The notes under the pieces: model-generated | Told to the model about the DNA's origin: nothing | The model's database searches: none | The model's input: only the letters and a program-made list of their open reading frames with translations | Shown here: positions 12,470 to 25,025 of the stretch, piece after piece | Position numbering within the stretch: position 1 is the first letter of the stretch | Layout of the letters: every line of letters starts with the position of its first letter | Program-made: the position numbers and the translations under genes | Source: Coptis chinensis | Lineage: Eukaryota; Streptophyta; Magnoliopsida; Ranunculales; Ranunculaceae | Length of the DNA: 64,000 nucleotides | Direction of reading: 5' to 3' | NCBI GenBank assembly: GCA_015680905.1 | Contig: CM027378.1 | Span: 81,311,501 to 81,375,500 of the forward strand

Positions 12470-15400
12470 CGTTTACATGCAATCATCCAAGACTTTTACA
12501 ATTTCTCTTCACTCACTCGTTCTCTCACCCGAAACTCCCTTCGCTCTCCCTATATCTTCTTCCTACCAAAACTCTCCAATCGCCAAAATCCATCACTCCA
12601 CCGGCACACACTCTCTATCTCTTCTTCACAACACCCCACAATATTTTTCGCTTTCTCATTTGAAAATTGGTCAAGAATCGAGTTTCATTACTTTTTGTGC
12701 AACTGCTTGGCAATAACCGCAGCAGGTAACTTTCTCAACAAATTCCGACAAAGGGGGTGCGGCAAATCCTTCTGCGATTAAAGAAGGTAAGTTCCAAAGT
12801 TCTACCTTTTCTACTATATCCTTCATCAAAGTTTTTAGCTTTCCTTTTGATTGTATCTCAATTGTGCTTTGTGGTTTATACTTGATTCGGGGTTTCTTTG
12901 AAATAAATCTCACTTTTGGATTTTATTGAATATTTTTTGTTAGTTTATCATGAAAGATGAAAAATGGTATCGAAACTAAGAATGAAGGAAGCATAACTCA
13001 TTTAAATGGTATCGAATCTTCTCGCTTGGTTTCTCGTTTGTGATCATGGGTTGTATGGCTAAGTGCTCACGTGAAGTTTAATGATAGTGGAATTTTGAGA
13101 TTTGGTGGTTTGAATGTGGGGTATTGAAGGCACTAGCTAATGTGAGAATGTAAGTAGTTGTTGGTGTTTAATCTCCAATTGCTTCATTGGAATTTCTGCT
13201 GAAAACAACTAACTTTATAGTATTGATTTTGGTAGAGAAATTAGTTTAGTTTCTTTGTCTTTATATAGCTTCTTATCATTTCAGTTGTTGTTATGTTCTA
13301 ATTTCTTTGAGAAATTTGAAATATTTGATTGTTAAGGTCTTCTTGATTTTGGAGAGTAATGTTTCCCTTTTATTTGGTTCAAACTAGTTATTGGTCCTTT
13401 AAATGTTGATTCGATTCAATTTTCTATTCTTGAACTCTATTACGATATCTTTGTTGAGTGTGTTCTCGTGGTTAAATTATTTTACGATAATACCCCTATA
13501 AATAAGTTTCTATGACTCTTTTCGTATCTTGTGGGAATATCACCATGGGCAAAAGACTTTTTGACTATTGCAGTTACTACTATGTGTAATGAAGTTGGTA
13601 AGGAAGTCACCTATTATTCCTTCTCGAAACCATGCTTGGCTAATATTTGTTTGGTGATCGGTATAACTTTTTGTGTTAAGATTGAGTATTAGCTAGTCAT
13701 TTTGGTAGAATATAGAGAATGCTTTATTCCGCAATGTATTTGTTAAAACTAGTATGGAAGTAAATAAGTAATGGAACATGTGAAGATTTCATGGCCTATG
13801 GGGAGATTTCATGGTTTGAATAGTATGAACTATGAACAAATGTTACGCATGATTCTTCTGTACATTTTACTTGTGACGCATATGGTGGTACTTATTTTGT
13901 TCTTGAGAAACATAAATTGCTGTTTGAAAGGTAGTTTGTACTGAAGGACAAATAACTCATTTTCAGGAGAGGAAAAACATAGAATAGATGCATTGGTCAT
14001 AGGTATAGAGGTTGGTAAGCGCAGGATTTAGGTGTCACAACTCACAATCTGTACATTTTGTCAATTATTGATCTATGGAGGAGGCATTTTTGTGTGATCT
14101 GTGTCATTTACTATGTGTTGATTATTATTATTTTGCCCCTTTTTTGTTTTCTTTTTATTCTGTGATGCTGTCTCTTACTTCAAGCCTTACAAGTAATATT
14201 TCTAACGTACTAGAGATTTGGTGTAATACACACACACAAAATTAGGTATTTAGGAGATTTCTTGTGATTTGGGCTTTTCAGAACAATTGAGTATTCTATG
14301 GACTTATGGAGGGCTTTCTGGAAAGTTGTTAAGAAAAAAGTTAATTCTTGTCAAATGGTTAATTTTTCTATAAGCTTGAACTTGTAGAGGGTAGAATATT
14401 ATGTATATCAAGAGAGCAAGGAAGTGCAGATGTAGGTATAGGTCGGAGATACCTAGAAGTGGGGTGGAATGGTCGATCTCACACTTTCACTTCCATCCTC
14501 CTTGGTTGGCCTTTTCCAGAAATAAGATTTTTGGTTATGCTAGGCGACTTGACTCTTTCCTATCCTCATGCAAAAGGTACACTTTATGATAGGCCCCGAA
14601 ATCTTCAATATATCACAAAGATTGCCAAAGTTCATTAAGAAAATCAACTAATTCCGTTTTAGAAATCATCGCTAGCTGGTCACAACTCCACCTTCTAGAC
14701 ACCAAGAAAGTGTACAACTTTGAAAATTTGGTAAAATGCCATAAAAAATTTGAGGGGTTTTGCTGAAAATAGATTGAATTAAGTTCTCTAAGTGATTAGA
14801 GTGCATTGGTATTGATTTGGGTGATGAAATCAAAGCTTCAAGTGGTGAGTTTGTTGAAATTTTCGTGTTCTTTGCTTCGTCTTCATTTTTCATCATCTAG
14901 AATTGATATTTTGAGTAGAAATCATGTTGTAGACACTACCCTATCATTATTCTATGATAACCATACAAAATTATTTAGTTTTTAAGTGTTTAGACATGAT
15001 TTTCATCGGTTTTTGTTAGGTATTTGTAGAAACACGAATTTAAAGCTAAGTAGTTGTAATTTTCATTGTGTTAGTTGATTTTATTGAATTGAGGATATGA
15101 ACAGTAATAGTGGAGTCAATTTCGATTGTCGTTGATGAATTTTAAATCATCTTTATAATCGTAGAGTGTAATTTAGGGTTTGGTATTTCGGTTAGACACT
15201 AGAGAATTCTCGTTGGTTTAGAGTATGACTAAATGATTAATATAAGTTACCAATATTTATTTTCAGTGGTTTGTAATGGAAGAGATCTAGTGGTTGCGAG
15301 TTAACCGAGGTTTGGTTTTTTGGTTGCGAGTAGAATGTAGGTGGATATTACTTCTCTTAGTCATTTATGAAAAATATATATTGTATGATATTTTGATGTG

Positions 15401-15990
15401 ATGTGTGTGATAAGCTTGGTTGTGTTGTAGAATGATTGGCTATATGGTATTGGTTTTAGAGATGGAAGTTTAGTTGATTGTGTAGCTTGCTATATTATTG
15501 AGCTATGATTACAGGATTGAAGCCTGGTAAGTATTGATTAATGGTGTAGGTAATTTAAATTAGCCGCGGGCTTGTCTTTTAAATGGGCCGTGGGCTTTGT
15601 CATTTAAATTAGCCGCAGTTATGGGGTTTCTAAGAGATGAATGCTTCCTTAATGAAATCCAGGAAATCCCACATACTTTTCTAGGCATCCATTTATCTCT
15701 ATAAATTATTTAGAACGTGTTTTGATTTGTGGAATGTACTCAGGTTGTGGTAGATATTGCTATGATGGTTAGATTGGTGGTTTAAATGTTTAGGTGTACA
15801 CTAGTCTATTATATTTATGCGTGAAATGTTTTTATGATAATTAATAGCAGTTGTATCTTCCTGCTGGACTTTTGTTCACCCCCTTATATCTCTTTTCAGA
15901 TATAACTATCGAAGATTGCAAAGACATTTGAGTTTAGTGGAGTATATAGAGCAGCACGAGGAGTAAAAGCTTTGGAGTGAAGTTGTTTAT
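12470..15990 (+). ncRNA. Possible spliced transcript of unknown product
   Basis: A CT-rich leader-like stretch (about 12480-12660, many TCACTC/TCTCTC words) leads to an excellent donor, AAGAAG then GTAAGTT, at 12786/12787. A good acceptor (ATCTCTTTTCAG) lies at 15898-15899, followed by a purine-rich stretch to about 15990. Between them the sequence is T-rich and intron-like, with other possible exons near 13967-14030 and 14370-14580. The longest frames in the leader are low-complexity Ser/Thr/Pro-rich and match no family I know. It could be a long non-coding RNA, or the leader of a gene whose coding part has decayed. Confidence 0.3.
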
Positions 15991-17699
15991 AGTTAACATT
16001 TTATTTTCATCTATCTATATGTTTGTAGTGTAGTCACTACTTTATCTTTTGGAAGGTGTTGTGTATATTTTTTGATGGTGTTGTATATATTTGGTTGGCG
16101 TTGTATATAAATATGTTTTGGTTTTTAAACTATGTAAGGTTATATATAACTTGGAAGGGTTGATATATGAATATTAGGTTATTTTGATTTTCAGGTTATG
16201 ACAGGTTTTGGGTATTTGAAATGTTGAAAATACAAATGAAATTTTGCCGGATTTTTTGTAGGAAAAAAAAAATGATGGTTGCTGAGTTGATTTTAAATAA
16301 TTAAAATTGAACATAGTCTTATTAACGCATCGTAATATTTATTTGAAGTAATGTCTATGTCATTACCCAAGAAAGCTTTTTTTATTACCTTGATAAAGTT
16401 TATGTTTTTTGTTTTTTTTAATCTATGTAGGGACTCGGCAAATACCAACCATGCAGAACCATTTTTTACACTTGCTGCATATTTGATTATTAACTTCATC
16501 TGATGCTAGTGTATTTCGTTTGTTCATACTGGACTTTGATTCACCTCCACTCTCATCTTCTTTAAGTTTGATTATTAGTGTAAATATGCACCATATGTTT
16601 AGGTGCAACTGGAGCGTGAGAGCTTTGTAATGAAACAATTTGTTGAGTCTTACGTGTATTTTGTTGTATGTATTAAATTTATAGCCAAAAAATTGCATAC
16701 CAGACTACCAATACAATGACCACATTAGTAATTGTTGAGACTCTTAAAGGGATTTGTGACATAATAAAATAAAAACTTCTCATTGTGTAGAATTGGGTTT
16801 AATTAATTATGCCAAAGTGGTACTCATGACTTTTGATTTCCTAACTTCAAAACATTTGAGTAATAGGGTTATATGGTTTGGCTAATTTTAACTGAACATA
16901 GTATTTCAATCTTTTAACTTAACATGGTTACGTGCGTGGTTTGACTAAAATTTTTTATCCTAACATTTTGAATTTTTTTTTTTAATGTGTTTAAATTTTA
17001 GTCCAAGGTGTGGTGGTCAATTTTTTTTTCATAAGAAAATTTATAATTAAATAATAATAATTAAAAAAGTACATAATTATTAATTATTAACGAAATGTCA
17101 TGTTCCGCTCACGCCCTCACTGCAATGCAGTATACTAGTTTAACTCGCGGACCAGGCCCTCTATAAATATGATAGAAATAAAAATAGTTTTAAAGGATGA
17201 TAACTATAGGGCTATATATAGGCTGCATTGGAAGCCCATTTTGTATTGTTCTTTTAAATTTGAAGATAGAGGAACATATAAAAGTTCTATCGGTGATGCC
17301 CTTAGTGATGACATTTTGTTCGGTATTTGGATCTTGTATATCTGTGGTCCATCAGTCTATGTTTTGCCTTTTCTACTTTTGATATCACATATGCCTGATT
17401 CCCTGAAGGTGTAAAATTGATATTGTTCTTTGCTTTCTATTTGATATGGATGTTTTGTGCAAATAATTTTTTTTCAGCCTGTTTGAACCAAGTGTAGTTC
17501 AAAATTCAGAATTATTGTCACTAGAAGTAGGGAAAAGCATATATGAAATATCCTCACTCGTATATGAACAATGACGACAACCCCACAAGAGGTCTGAACA
17601 AATACATGATACATTATCCACTCAACAAAAGAGAAAAATTAAAGTACAATATGATCATGGATCAAATGATAGAAGACATATATAATTTAAGAGGAAAAC
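15991..17699. other. Intergenic stretch, no gene seen
   Basis: AT-rich sequence with no supported gene. The 3' UTR of the minus-strand LTP gene should lie just left of 17700. Confidence 0.4.
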
Positions 17700-19003
17700 T
17701 CAGAAGTTGCTGAAAGTTGAAGCATGTGATGCAACAAGGTGGACAAAGAGCAGACAGCTGAATGGCATTTGGATAGATCTTCCACCTCCTCCAACTGATG
17801 GTACATTCTTAGATCCATTTCCTGTACAAGTACAAAATCTAGTCAATCACCACAAACATCTCAAGCATGTACAGTGAACAAACTTAATGCAAATTACCAA
17901 TTTTATTAGTAGTTAGTAAACTCTATTGATTTATAATTTCTAGTCATGTTCTCATGTTAAATTATTCGTCTTAGATCAGTCATGGAATACAATAGTTAAA
18001 CAAATGTTCTCATGATTATGTGCTAGGACGATATAGATGCAATGTGTTTTGTTTCCAAAGTAGAGATATTTCTCTTCCATAGTATCGACTATCGATTATC
18101 AAGCCATAAACTGACTGAAGTGCTGTCCGTTGCTGCTGTGTTGTACACCTTAGCAGACTAGCTAGAACTTCTTGAGATTTTTAAATGCCTCGAGTTTTTC
18201 CCATGCATGTTAGGCATCGATGTTGTCACTCTCCGATTGAATAGGTCAGTGGCATTGCTATTGAAATATGAGGTCCATGATATCACTATTTATCTTATAT
18301 ATTTACATCACAGTATCGATTCTTAGTAGGATCATCTGTGAAGGTTAATGTAAGAATAAATTGAAATCGAATAATTGGTGAGAACGTGCACAGCAAGTTT
18401 TGAAGATCTTCAATACCTGACTGTGTGGATGCAGACGGAGATTCGGCTGTTCCAGCTGGAGAGTTTGTTGGAGATGCAGCTGCTACATAACAGGATGCAC
18501 AGTTTAACAATTGATTAGAATCTCATATAGCTAGAAATAATTTTTTTTTAGTTCGGCGGAAGGAGGTTAATAGAAATCAAATAATCAAAATGAAGTTCGT
18601 TTCCAAAGACATAAATTTTCAATCATTGATACGCCTATAACTAAACTGATTTCATATCATAGCAGACTAGAACTTGCGTCTTACCATTACACCTGCTAAC
18701 TGGTGGAGTCTGAACATTGCAAGCAGAGGGGAGAGCTAGAGCTTGAGTCTGGTTGATGTTAATCCCCAAGGACGAGCCACCGCCGCTTAGGACTTGACAA
18801 AGACACTGTGGCTGAGACCCAACAACCATAGCAAGCTGTTGGCAACATGAAGGAGACGGTGTTGATGAGTTCCCTGTTATGTAGTTGAGACATGGAGACA
18901 AACTAATAAGAACATTAGTACAACTTGATTGAGCAGAGGCCCCTGCCAAAAGCATGGTCACACAGACCATAAAGATAGTCATATTCATATCTTTAAGAGC
19001 CAT
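17700..19003 (-). CDS. GPI-anchored lipid-transfer protein (LTPG/xylogen type, XYP2-like)
   Basis: Three coding exons on the minus strand: 19003-18685, 18482-18417 and 17821-17700. All junctions are GT-AG and in phase 1, giving 168 residues. Residues 1-25 are a signal peptide ending ...GASAQ. The eight-cysteine fold follows at Cys28, 38, 53, 54, 67, 69, 95 and 105 (C-x9-C-x14-CC-x12-CxC-x25-C-x9-C). The second exon gives a Ser/Pro/Ala-rich spacer ([16 protein letters not shown]) suited to O-glycosylation. The third gives the GNGSKNVPS segment and a hydrophobic tail, the usual GPI-attachment signal. Family members bind lipids at the outer face of the plasma membrane and act in cuticle, suberin or xylogen-related wall functions. 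Arabidopsis At2g13820/XYP2 is the closest relative I recall. A paralogue with identical cysteine spacing lies at 37021-38184. The gene looks intact. Confidence 0.92.
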
Positions 19004-19106
19004 TAGATGATTTTATAATCTTTTCGTCTTTTGAATAATTAAGTATGAAAATGTATATGAGAGCTTCAGTTGAGTTAGGATGGAGAGAGAAGAGATGAAG
19101 TGTGGT

Positions 19107-19114
19107 TTTTATAG
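19107..19114 (-). promoter_or_regulatory. TATA box of the first LTP gene
   Basis: Minus strand CTATAAAA, about 104 bp upstream of the start codon at 19003, leaving a leader of roughly 70 bases. Confidence 0.65.
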
Positions 19115-19347
19115 AGAAGAGAGAAATGGAGCTGGGTGATTTGGTTACCTACTTTTACTTTTATTAAGGGTTTATAGGCAAACAACTAAGTTTTATATGT
19201 TAAAATGTTAGACTTCAAAACATTTGAAAAATGTAAATGACAAATAAACAATATTATGTTCTTGATACACTGAGTTTTGCTGATTCAAAGCTCATTATTT
19301 TATCTCTGGCCATGAAATTTATGTCTGATTAGAAAACACAATCAGAA

Positions 19348-19665
19348 CTGTTGGATTGTTGATGGGCGGTGCATCAGGTGCCCAATTAGGATAGCATCTA
19401 TTTGGATTTTAGCCATTACCAATCCAACATTTCTGAAACCGAATTGGAACTTGGAGTCTATAAATACTTCTTTAGACTTGGAAATTTGTAAGCAAGAGAA
19501 GAGAGCCAATTGTTGTGAGGAAAATTTTGTGAGAGAAAATTGTGAGGTCCATATCATTGGGATTCTTGATTCTTGGTTGTTGGTGATTGTAATTCGTTGA
19601 TTCTCCTTTTGTTTGCAGACGTACGTCATTGCCGAATGCCGAACCACATTATCAACTGATCTAGA
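19348..19665 (+). mobile_element. Possible Ty1/copia solo LTR or LTR fragment
   Basis: The stretch has the shape of a copia LTR: it starts TGTTGGATTG, has a TATA-like GTCTATAAATAC near 19460, a purine-rich GAGAGAAAATTGTGAGG transcript start region, and a CCGAACCACATTATCA end. No clear TSD was found. Fossil and partial. Confidence 0.4.
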
Positions 19666-19985
19666 TCATTTTAGTAACATGAATAAATAATAAACAATTT
19701 TAGGTGTAAAACATTTTTAGGATGAAAACAATGTTGTCTAGCACTTAATGGCTAAAGTATCCTCTTACTTTTTAAGTACCTCCATGTTAAGGCTCCAACC
19801 ATGTATGGTGGAGAGGCGTTTTGTAACGACCCTACTACCACAACACATGTTGATACTGTCTCACTTACGTTATCCAAGGCCTAGGTCTAAAGTCTGCCCA
19901 TACATGGGTGTGGGGTTTTAACTCAAAAAACCTCGTCATTAGTAATAAGTAGTTGTAGTGGATCCAATATAACCAGGATCCAATA
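19666..19985. other. Unassigned sequence
   Basis: No gene. Around 19800-19945 the wording (GTAACGACCCTACTACC, GTGGGGTTTTAACTC) resembles repeats common in plant genomes, but no family could be assigned. Confidence 0.3.
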
Positions 19986-20370
19986 TAACTGTGGTTATTA
20001 TCTTACTACAGTTATATGGATTATATGGAAGAAGAGAAATAACCATATCTTTAGGAATGAACAAGCCAATTTCTATATACAAGTCTGTCTTATAAATGAA
20101 GGGGTTACTGTGGTATTGGATGTCTGCATCATATGAGAGGAGAAACTACCGTTTTAAGGACCTTGTGCTGGATTGGCACAATGTGATTCTGGGTAAATGA
20201 TACATGTTGGTTGTGATCAAGAGAAGGGTGGGCTCTGTTTGTTCTTTCCCCCATTTCACTCTCTGTACTTTTCGTGAGGATCTCACTCACTGGTTGTATC
20301 TGATTGTGCTATGGCAACGTACCTTTCATTATCAATAAAGACTACTTATAAAAAAACTATATATATAATT
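19986..20370 (+). mobile_element. LINE 3' end fragment
   Basis: Near 20030 a frame gives WIIWKKRNNHIFRNEQ, a common tail motif of plant L1-like ORF2 proteins (compare LWKTRNDRVF in the LINE at 49.1 kb). A 3' UTR-like stretch follows, ending AATAAAGACTACTTATAAAA. An 11-bp repeat, AGGATCCAATA, at 19975-19985 and 20371-20381 may be its TSD. The right edge is blurred by a 44-bp tandem duplication. Confidence 0.55.
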
Positions 20371-20421
20371 AGGATCCAATAAAAACTACTTATAAAAAAA
20401 CTATATATATAATTAGGATCC
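20334..20421. repeat. 44-bp tandem duplication
   Basis: Units 20334-20377 and 20378-20421 differ at one base (AATAAAGACT against AATAAAAACT). It overlaps the 3' end of the LINE fragment. Confidence 0.85.
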
Positions 20422-21599
20422 AAGACGACTTCGTAACCGATGGGACTAAATCCCAATACAAGTGTCACACACTCACTCACACACGTTTAGGATTGAAGTG
20501 ATTGTTTCATTCCAGTAATGTGAGCTGCGGAGCAGGCTCAAATCATGATCGTGATCAAGCATCAAGAGTAAGAAGGTGCCAGGGGTAAATCCGTAAATGC
20601 AACTTGATTCTTGAGAATATTGAGTTGAGTCCAGCAGTTTTACATACTCAATGTATTAACCTATTAATAGGCATTTCATCAGAATATCTTGTAGGATATC
20701 CAATTTCCTAGCTTGTCTTGTTTCCTGCATTAGAATGGTGCAATTACTTCTCATAGCTAGCCAGATGAGCTATCAGGTCATGGGCTGGATTCTCCGTTTT
20801 CATCACATGTGTATATGCTATCAGCAGGAGATCGTCATGTAACTACTAGAACTACAAAATACAAGGTAGAAAGCAGCAATAGCTCTAAAAAACTTTCTTG
20901 ATCAATTGAGCTGATAAAAAATAATATGCTCGAGTGGGCGTTCTCTTCTCTCTACAGTTCTGGCTGTCCTGTTGCCTTAGTAGAAATAATCAACTTTTAT
21001 ATATACAAGAAGGCCCAATTTCTATTCAAAACAACATTAGAGGATAGTGTTTTGTCATAATCACTTTCAAACTCATTTTCCATGTCAAAACAACTTACGG
21101 ACCAGTTTTTCTATTTTAATAATCCTCAAAGACAAATTAAGTTGGCCCAGTCCATTATAATTTTATTAAATACCCCTTTTACCCTTTTGTGTGTTAATAT
21201 ATAAATCGAATAAGTTTTCAAAATTAGAAATAAACAACACGCTCTGGTTTCAATCGATTACTTCTTCTGCCTCAATTGAAAATCGAGTGGGTTCCTCAAC
21301 TGAAGGTTTCAATCCATAGCTTATTCTTCTTGCCGTCTAAAAATGTTCTTATTCAAACTTTGTATTTATAACCAATAGTATTTTGAAATCTTCATTTGAT
21401 TTTGTTTTGAAGTCATCTATTGTTTATAGCAATGATATTATGTGTTGTAATGATGTCTAAAAACGTTAATTTTTATATCATGTTTTGTTTGTTCATATTT
21501 TAGATCAGATCTGTGATTTTGAGATATAATTTGTTTATAGCAATAATATAGTTTTTATATCATGTTTGTTTTGAAAATGATATTTTATGTATTTTTCTT
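20422..21599. other. Non-coding stretch left of the MULE
   Basis: No gene supported. The right part probably belongs to the MULE 5' end, but I found no terminal inverted repeat. Confidence 0.35.
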
Positions 21600-21901
21600 A
21601 ATTGAACTTTAGGTTTGATTTTGATTTTTGCTATGAATAATTATTGTTCATACGTATTTGTTGTATGAACAATCATTGTTCATACACAAACAACTATGAA
21701 CAACTAATATTCATAGTAGTTGTAAATACATTTGACGATGAATTTTTTTTAATTGAACTTTAGGTTTTGATTTTGCTTTTTGCTATGAACAATTATTGTT
21801 CATACGTATTTGTTGTATGAACAATCATTGTTCATACACAAACAACTATGAACAACCAATGTTCATAGTAGTTGTAAATACATTTGACGATGCATTTTTT
21901 A
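21600..21901. repeat. 151-bp tandem pair with palindromic TATGAACA motifs
   Basis: Two units start AATTGAACTTTAGGTTT at 21600 and 21751. Each contains three hairpin cores of the form TATGAACA-n5-TGTTCATA or a close variant. It sits immediately before the MULE coding region, and the same cores recur in the MULE intron and downstream. Confidence 0.88.
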
Positions 21902-23022
21902 TTATGATTTTGCTGTTTATATGGATCATAGTGTGATTGGAGTTTTTTGTTACAATGGTGGTAGTCTTTCCATTCGTATTGGGTTGGATTCTTCTATTGG
22001 TGGTGTTGCACAAGCGTTACATGAAAAATGGCCTGATTTGGGATTAAAATGTTATAATATGTTTCAACCGTGACAAGAAAGATAACATGTTTGAATCTGA
22101 TGGAGAGTTGTATGCTTTGGCTTGTTACTGTTTTGCAAATAAGATTGCAATTGTTGAGATCAGAGTGGTTATTTGTGTCACTTCGTTGATTACCTCTAGT
22201 GGTTCTATTTCTGCAAGTTCTTCAAGTTCATAAAGTTCTTCAGTTGGTGGTGGTAGTGGTGGTGGTGTGGTTGTTGTTCGTAAACCTTACAAGTCTGATT
22301 TTTGGGCAAGAAACTTTAATGGTGGTGTTGGGCAGCGATTTGCTTTAGGTGCGCCTGAGTTTCGCTGTAAATTGATAGAGTATTCAATTGTCAGTAGTTA
22401 CAAATATGAATTAATTAAGAATGACGAGTTTAGAGTGACCGCGGTTTAGGAGAATAAAAAGGAGGGAAACTGTGAATGGTGTATACGTACGCTCTTGCGA
22501 TACATATGGAAGTTTTGAAATTAAGAAGATAAATCTCACACACACTTGTGGTTTTGCATTTAAAGACTATAACCATCCTCCTCTCACTTCTTATCTTGTA
22601 ATTACTCATATTTTGGAGTTTGCTAGAGATAAACCATCTTTGCCATTAGGAGATATTACTTATTTTTATAGTCGTGAGTGTGGGCTTAATATTTCTAAAC
22701 ATAAGAGTTATGCGGGTAAGAAGTTGGCATTGACAGAGTTGTATGGCGATGTTGTTTTATCCTATAATGAACTTTTATGGTATACGAAGGAGTTGAAGCG
22801 AAGAGATCCTGGGAATTGTGTTGACCTTCAGCTTAATGAAGAGAGTGGGAAGTTTGAGAGGGTGTTTCTTGCTTTTGAATCGAGTATTAATGGTTTTAAA
22901 TACTATCGAGCAATGATGTATTTAGATAGAACCTTCTTGAGATCAGAGTATAAATGGTGCTTGTTGGCTGCTACTGCCAAAAATGGAGATCAAGGTGTTC
23001 CTTTATTTTTACTTTCATGTTT

Positions 23023-23252
23023 TATTGTTGAACATGTATTATTGTTCATATCTGCTTAGATGTATGAACAATGAGTGTTCATACTCTAATAGGTATGAAC
23101 AGTCATTGTTCATGTTTGTTGTGGGTATGAACAATCATTGTTCATATCTGTTTTGGGTATGAACACTGACTGTTCATACCTATTGGAGTATGAACACTCA
23201 TTGTTCATATCTGTTTTGGATATGAACATGTATTGTTCATAACTTTTCAGTT
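23023..23252. repeat. Palindromic minisatellite inside the MULE intron
   Basis: Seven or so tandem units of about 31 bp, each a hairpin core TATGAACA-n5-TGTTCATA joined by TCTGTTTTGGG-like linkers. All lie within the intron 22995-23286, so the coding frame is not touched. Confidence 0.9.
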
Positions 23253-23911
23253 ATCTCATATTTGTTTATCTTTTGTGGTTTTGTAGGATTATTCCCTCTT
23301 GCTATTGGTGTTGTTGATATTGAAAATGAATCCAATTGGTTTTAGTTTCTTAATATGTTTAAAAAGGCTTTTGGGTATGAGAGAAGGTATACCTTTTTGA
23401 GTGATAGATATCATGGTTTGCTTGTGAACATTCCTCTTGTATTTCCTGATTCATATCACAGTTTCTGCTTGTGGCACATGGAGAAAAACCTTCGAACAGC
23501 TTTGTCAAAGACATGTGGTGTTTCAAAAAATTTGGTGTACTTATTCAAGAAATGTGCTTATGCTTCCACACATGAGGAGTTTTAGGAGCACATGGCTGAA
23601 TCGTTGAATATAGGTGGAGATGCAGTATCTAATTTTCCATCTAGGGCACCTTATGATAATTGGGTTAATGCATACTTGTGTGGTGCCCGGTATGGTAAGA
23701 TGTGCTCTTCTTTGGTAGAGTGTTTTGATAGCTGGATAGACAAAGAGCGTCATCTGCCCATCACAGCCATGTTAGATGAAATTCGCATGAAGATGATGAA
23801 AATGGCAACGGACCGGAGGATGGAGTGCAAGAATTAGAAAACTATTCTTTGTCCTAAAATGGAAGTGAAATTGGCTAAGAGGATTGAGGAGGCTCGTTGT
23901 GTGACTGTGGC

Positions 23912-24282
23912 CAAGGCCCAAAATATCGATATCGATCAATATATCGGTGTACTCAAAAACCGATATATATCGGATATATCGGATATATTGGATATATCCA
24001 TTATTTTGGTGACCATTCCAAACTATTTAAAATATCGGAAATATCGGATATATCGGACATATAATATCGGAAATATATCGGAAATATATTGGAAATATCG
24101 GATTTATATTAAAAAATAGTAAAAAAGTCAACCGATATATATCGTAAATATCAGATATATCGATTATATCGGCGATATAAAGTTTTATATTGGAAATTCC
24201 GATATATATCGAAAAAAAAGGATTCTATATTCGGTGGATATATGTCAGAACTATCGATATATATCGGCGATATTTTGGTCCA
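23912..24282. mobile_element. AT-rich MITE with CGATATATATCG repeats
   Basis: 371-bp insertion in the MULE coding sequence, flanked by a 10-bp TSD TGACTGTGGC (23902-23911 and 24283-24292). Ends are GGCCCAAAATATCG on the left and GGACCAAAATATCG (reverse complement) on the right, a few bases inside the TSD. The interior is full of self-complementary GATATATC words. The TSD length hints at a MULE-type MITE. Confidence 0.8.
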
Positions 24283-24354
24283 TGACTGTGGCAAGGTTAG
24301 ATGAGCACGCGTTTCAAATTGTTACAGAGAAGCATGAGTATCGGGTTGACTTAC

Positions 24355-24456
24355 TTAGTAGATATTGCACTTGTAACAATTGGGGCATAGACGGTAGGAT
24401 AACATACCTTTCAACAAACCTCTAATTTCAATTGTTACAAGTGCAATATCTACTAA
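24355..24456. repeat. Perfect 28-bp inverted repeat
   Basis: 24355-24382 (TTAGTAGATATTGCACTTGT plus AACAATTG) is exactly complementary to 24429-24456, with a 46-base loop. The left arm is SWIM-domain coding sequence of the MULE, so the right arm is a reversed copy of it. Confidence 0.92.
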
Positions 24457-25025
24457 CCTTTAACAATTGTAACAATTTTAGCACTGATTATGTATTCTCT
24501 AAATTGCAGCGTTGATTGTGGCCTCCATGTCTGCAAAATGATGGAAATTTTGTATGAACAAGGTCATATGGATTTCTATCAATTTATAAATGAAGAGGAA
24601 ATACAAAAGTTGCGCCCTTACATTGCATCTTTGAATGCTTTCGGACTTCTTAGAAGTTTTAGATAAAGATGACCATGATTTTCAGGAAAATTATAGAAAG
24701 GGAATGTTTGCTGAATGAATGTGAGATTTTAGAAAGGGAATGTTTTGCTGAATGAATGTGAGGAAGGCAAAAAACAATATATTTTGTGGTGTGTTTTTTA
24801 CACAATGATATTTTGTTTATGAACATAGAGCGACTTTAGATATTTTGTGGTGTTTTTTGTGCACAATGATACCTTTTTTTGTGCACAATGATATTTTGTT
24901 TATGAAAGTTAAATATTGATGTTTTTAATGTGTTCTCTTATTATTATTATTTATATCCTATTTATTTATATTTAATGTTCATATTATTTATATCCTTTTT
25001 CATAACTGATGCTCATAATTGGGGC

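Larger units (their letters stand above)
21921..24667 (+). mobile_element. MULE transposon with MuDR transposase and ULP1-like protease remnants
   Basis: Coding remnants of an autonomous Mutator-like element. In order: an N-terminal start MDHSVIGVFCYNGG (21921) with a PB1-like segment (HEKWPDLGLKCYNM; ESDGELYALA), a Ser/Gly-rich linker, the MuDR DNA-binding region (22267-22560), and the MULE transposase core (YLDRTFL...LLAATAKNGDQG, then FPLAIGVVDIENESNW, LSDRYHGLL, CLWHMEKNL, VECFDSWI). A SWIM finger follows (24293-24400; EYRVDLLSRYCTCNNW), and a C-terminal ULP1-type fragment at 24509-24667 (VDCGLHVCKMMEILYEQGH). The GDQG/LFPL junction is split by a clean GT-AG intron, 22995-23286. An acceptor TTGCAG precedes the ULP1 part. 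Stops at about 22069 and 23343, and others, show it is dead. MULEs with a ULP1 domain form the KI/Kaonashi-like group. A 371-bp MITE interrupts it. Confidence 0.85.

Noticed and set aside
12374-12781. 135-residue frame as a protein gene
   Set aside because: Low-complexity Ser/Thr/Leu composition from CT-rich leader DNA, no domain, and a good splice donor just after it.
23859-24119. Ile/Tyr-rich frame in the MULE as a protein domain
   Set aside because: Produced by reading into the GATATATC-rich MITE.
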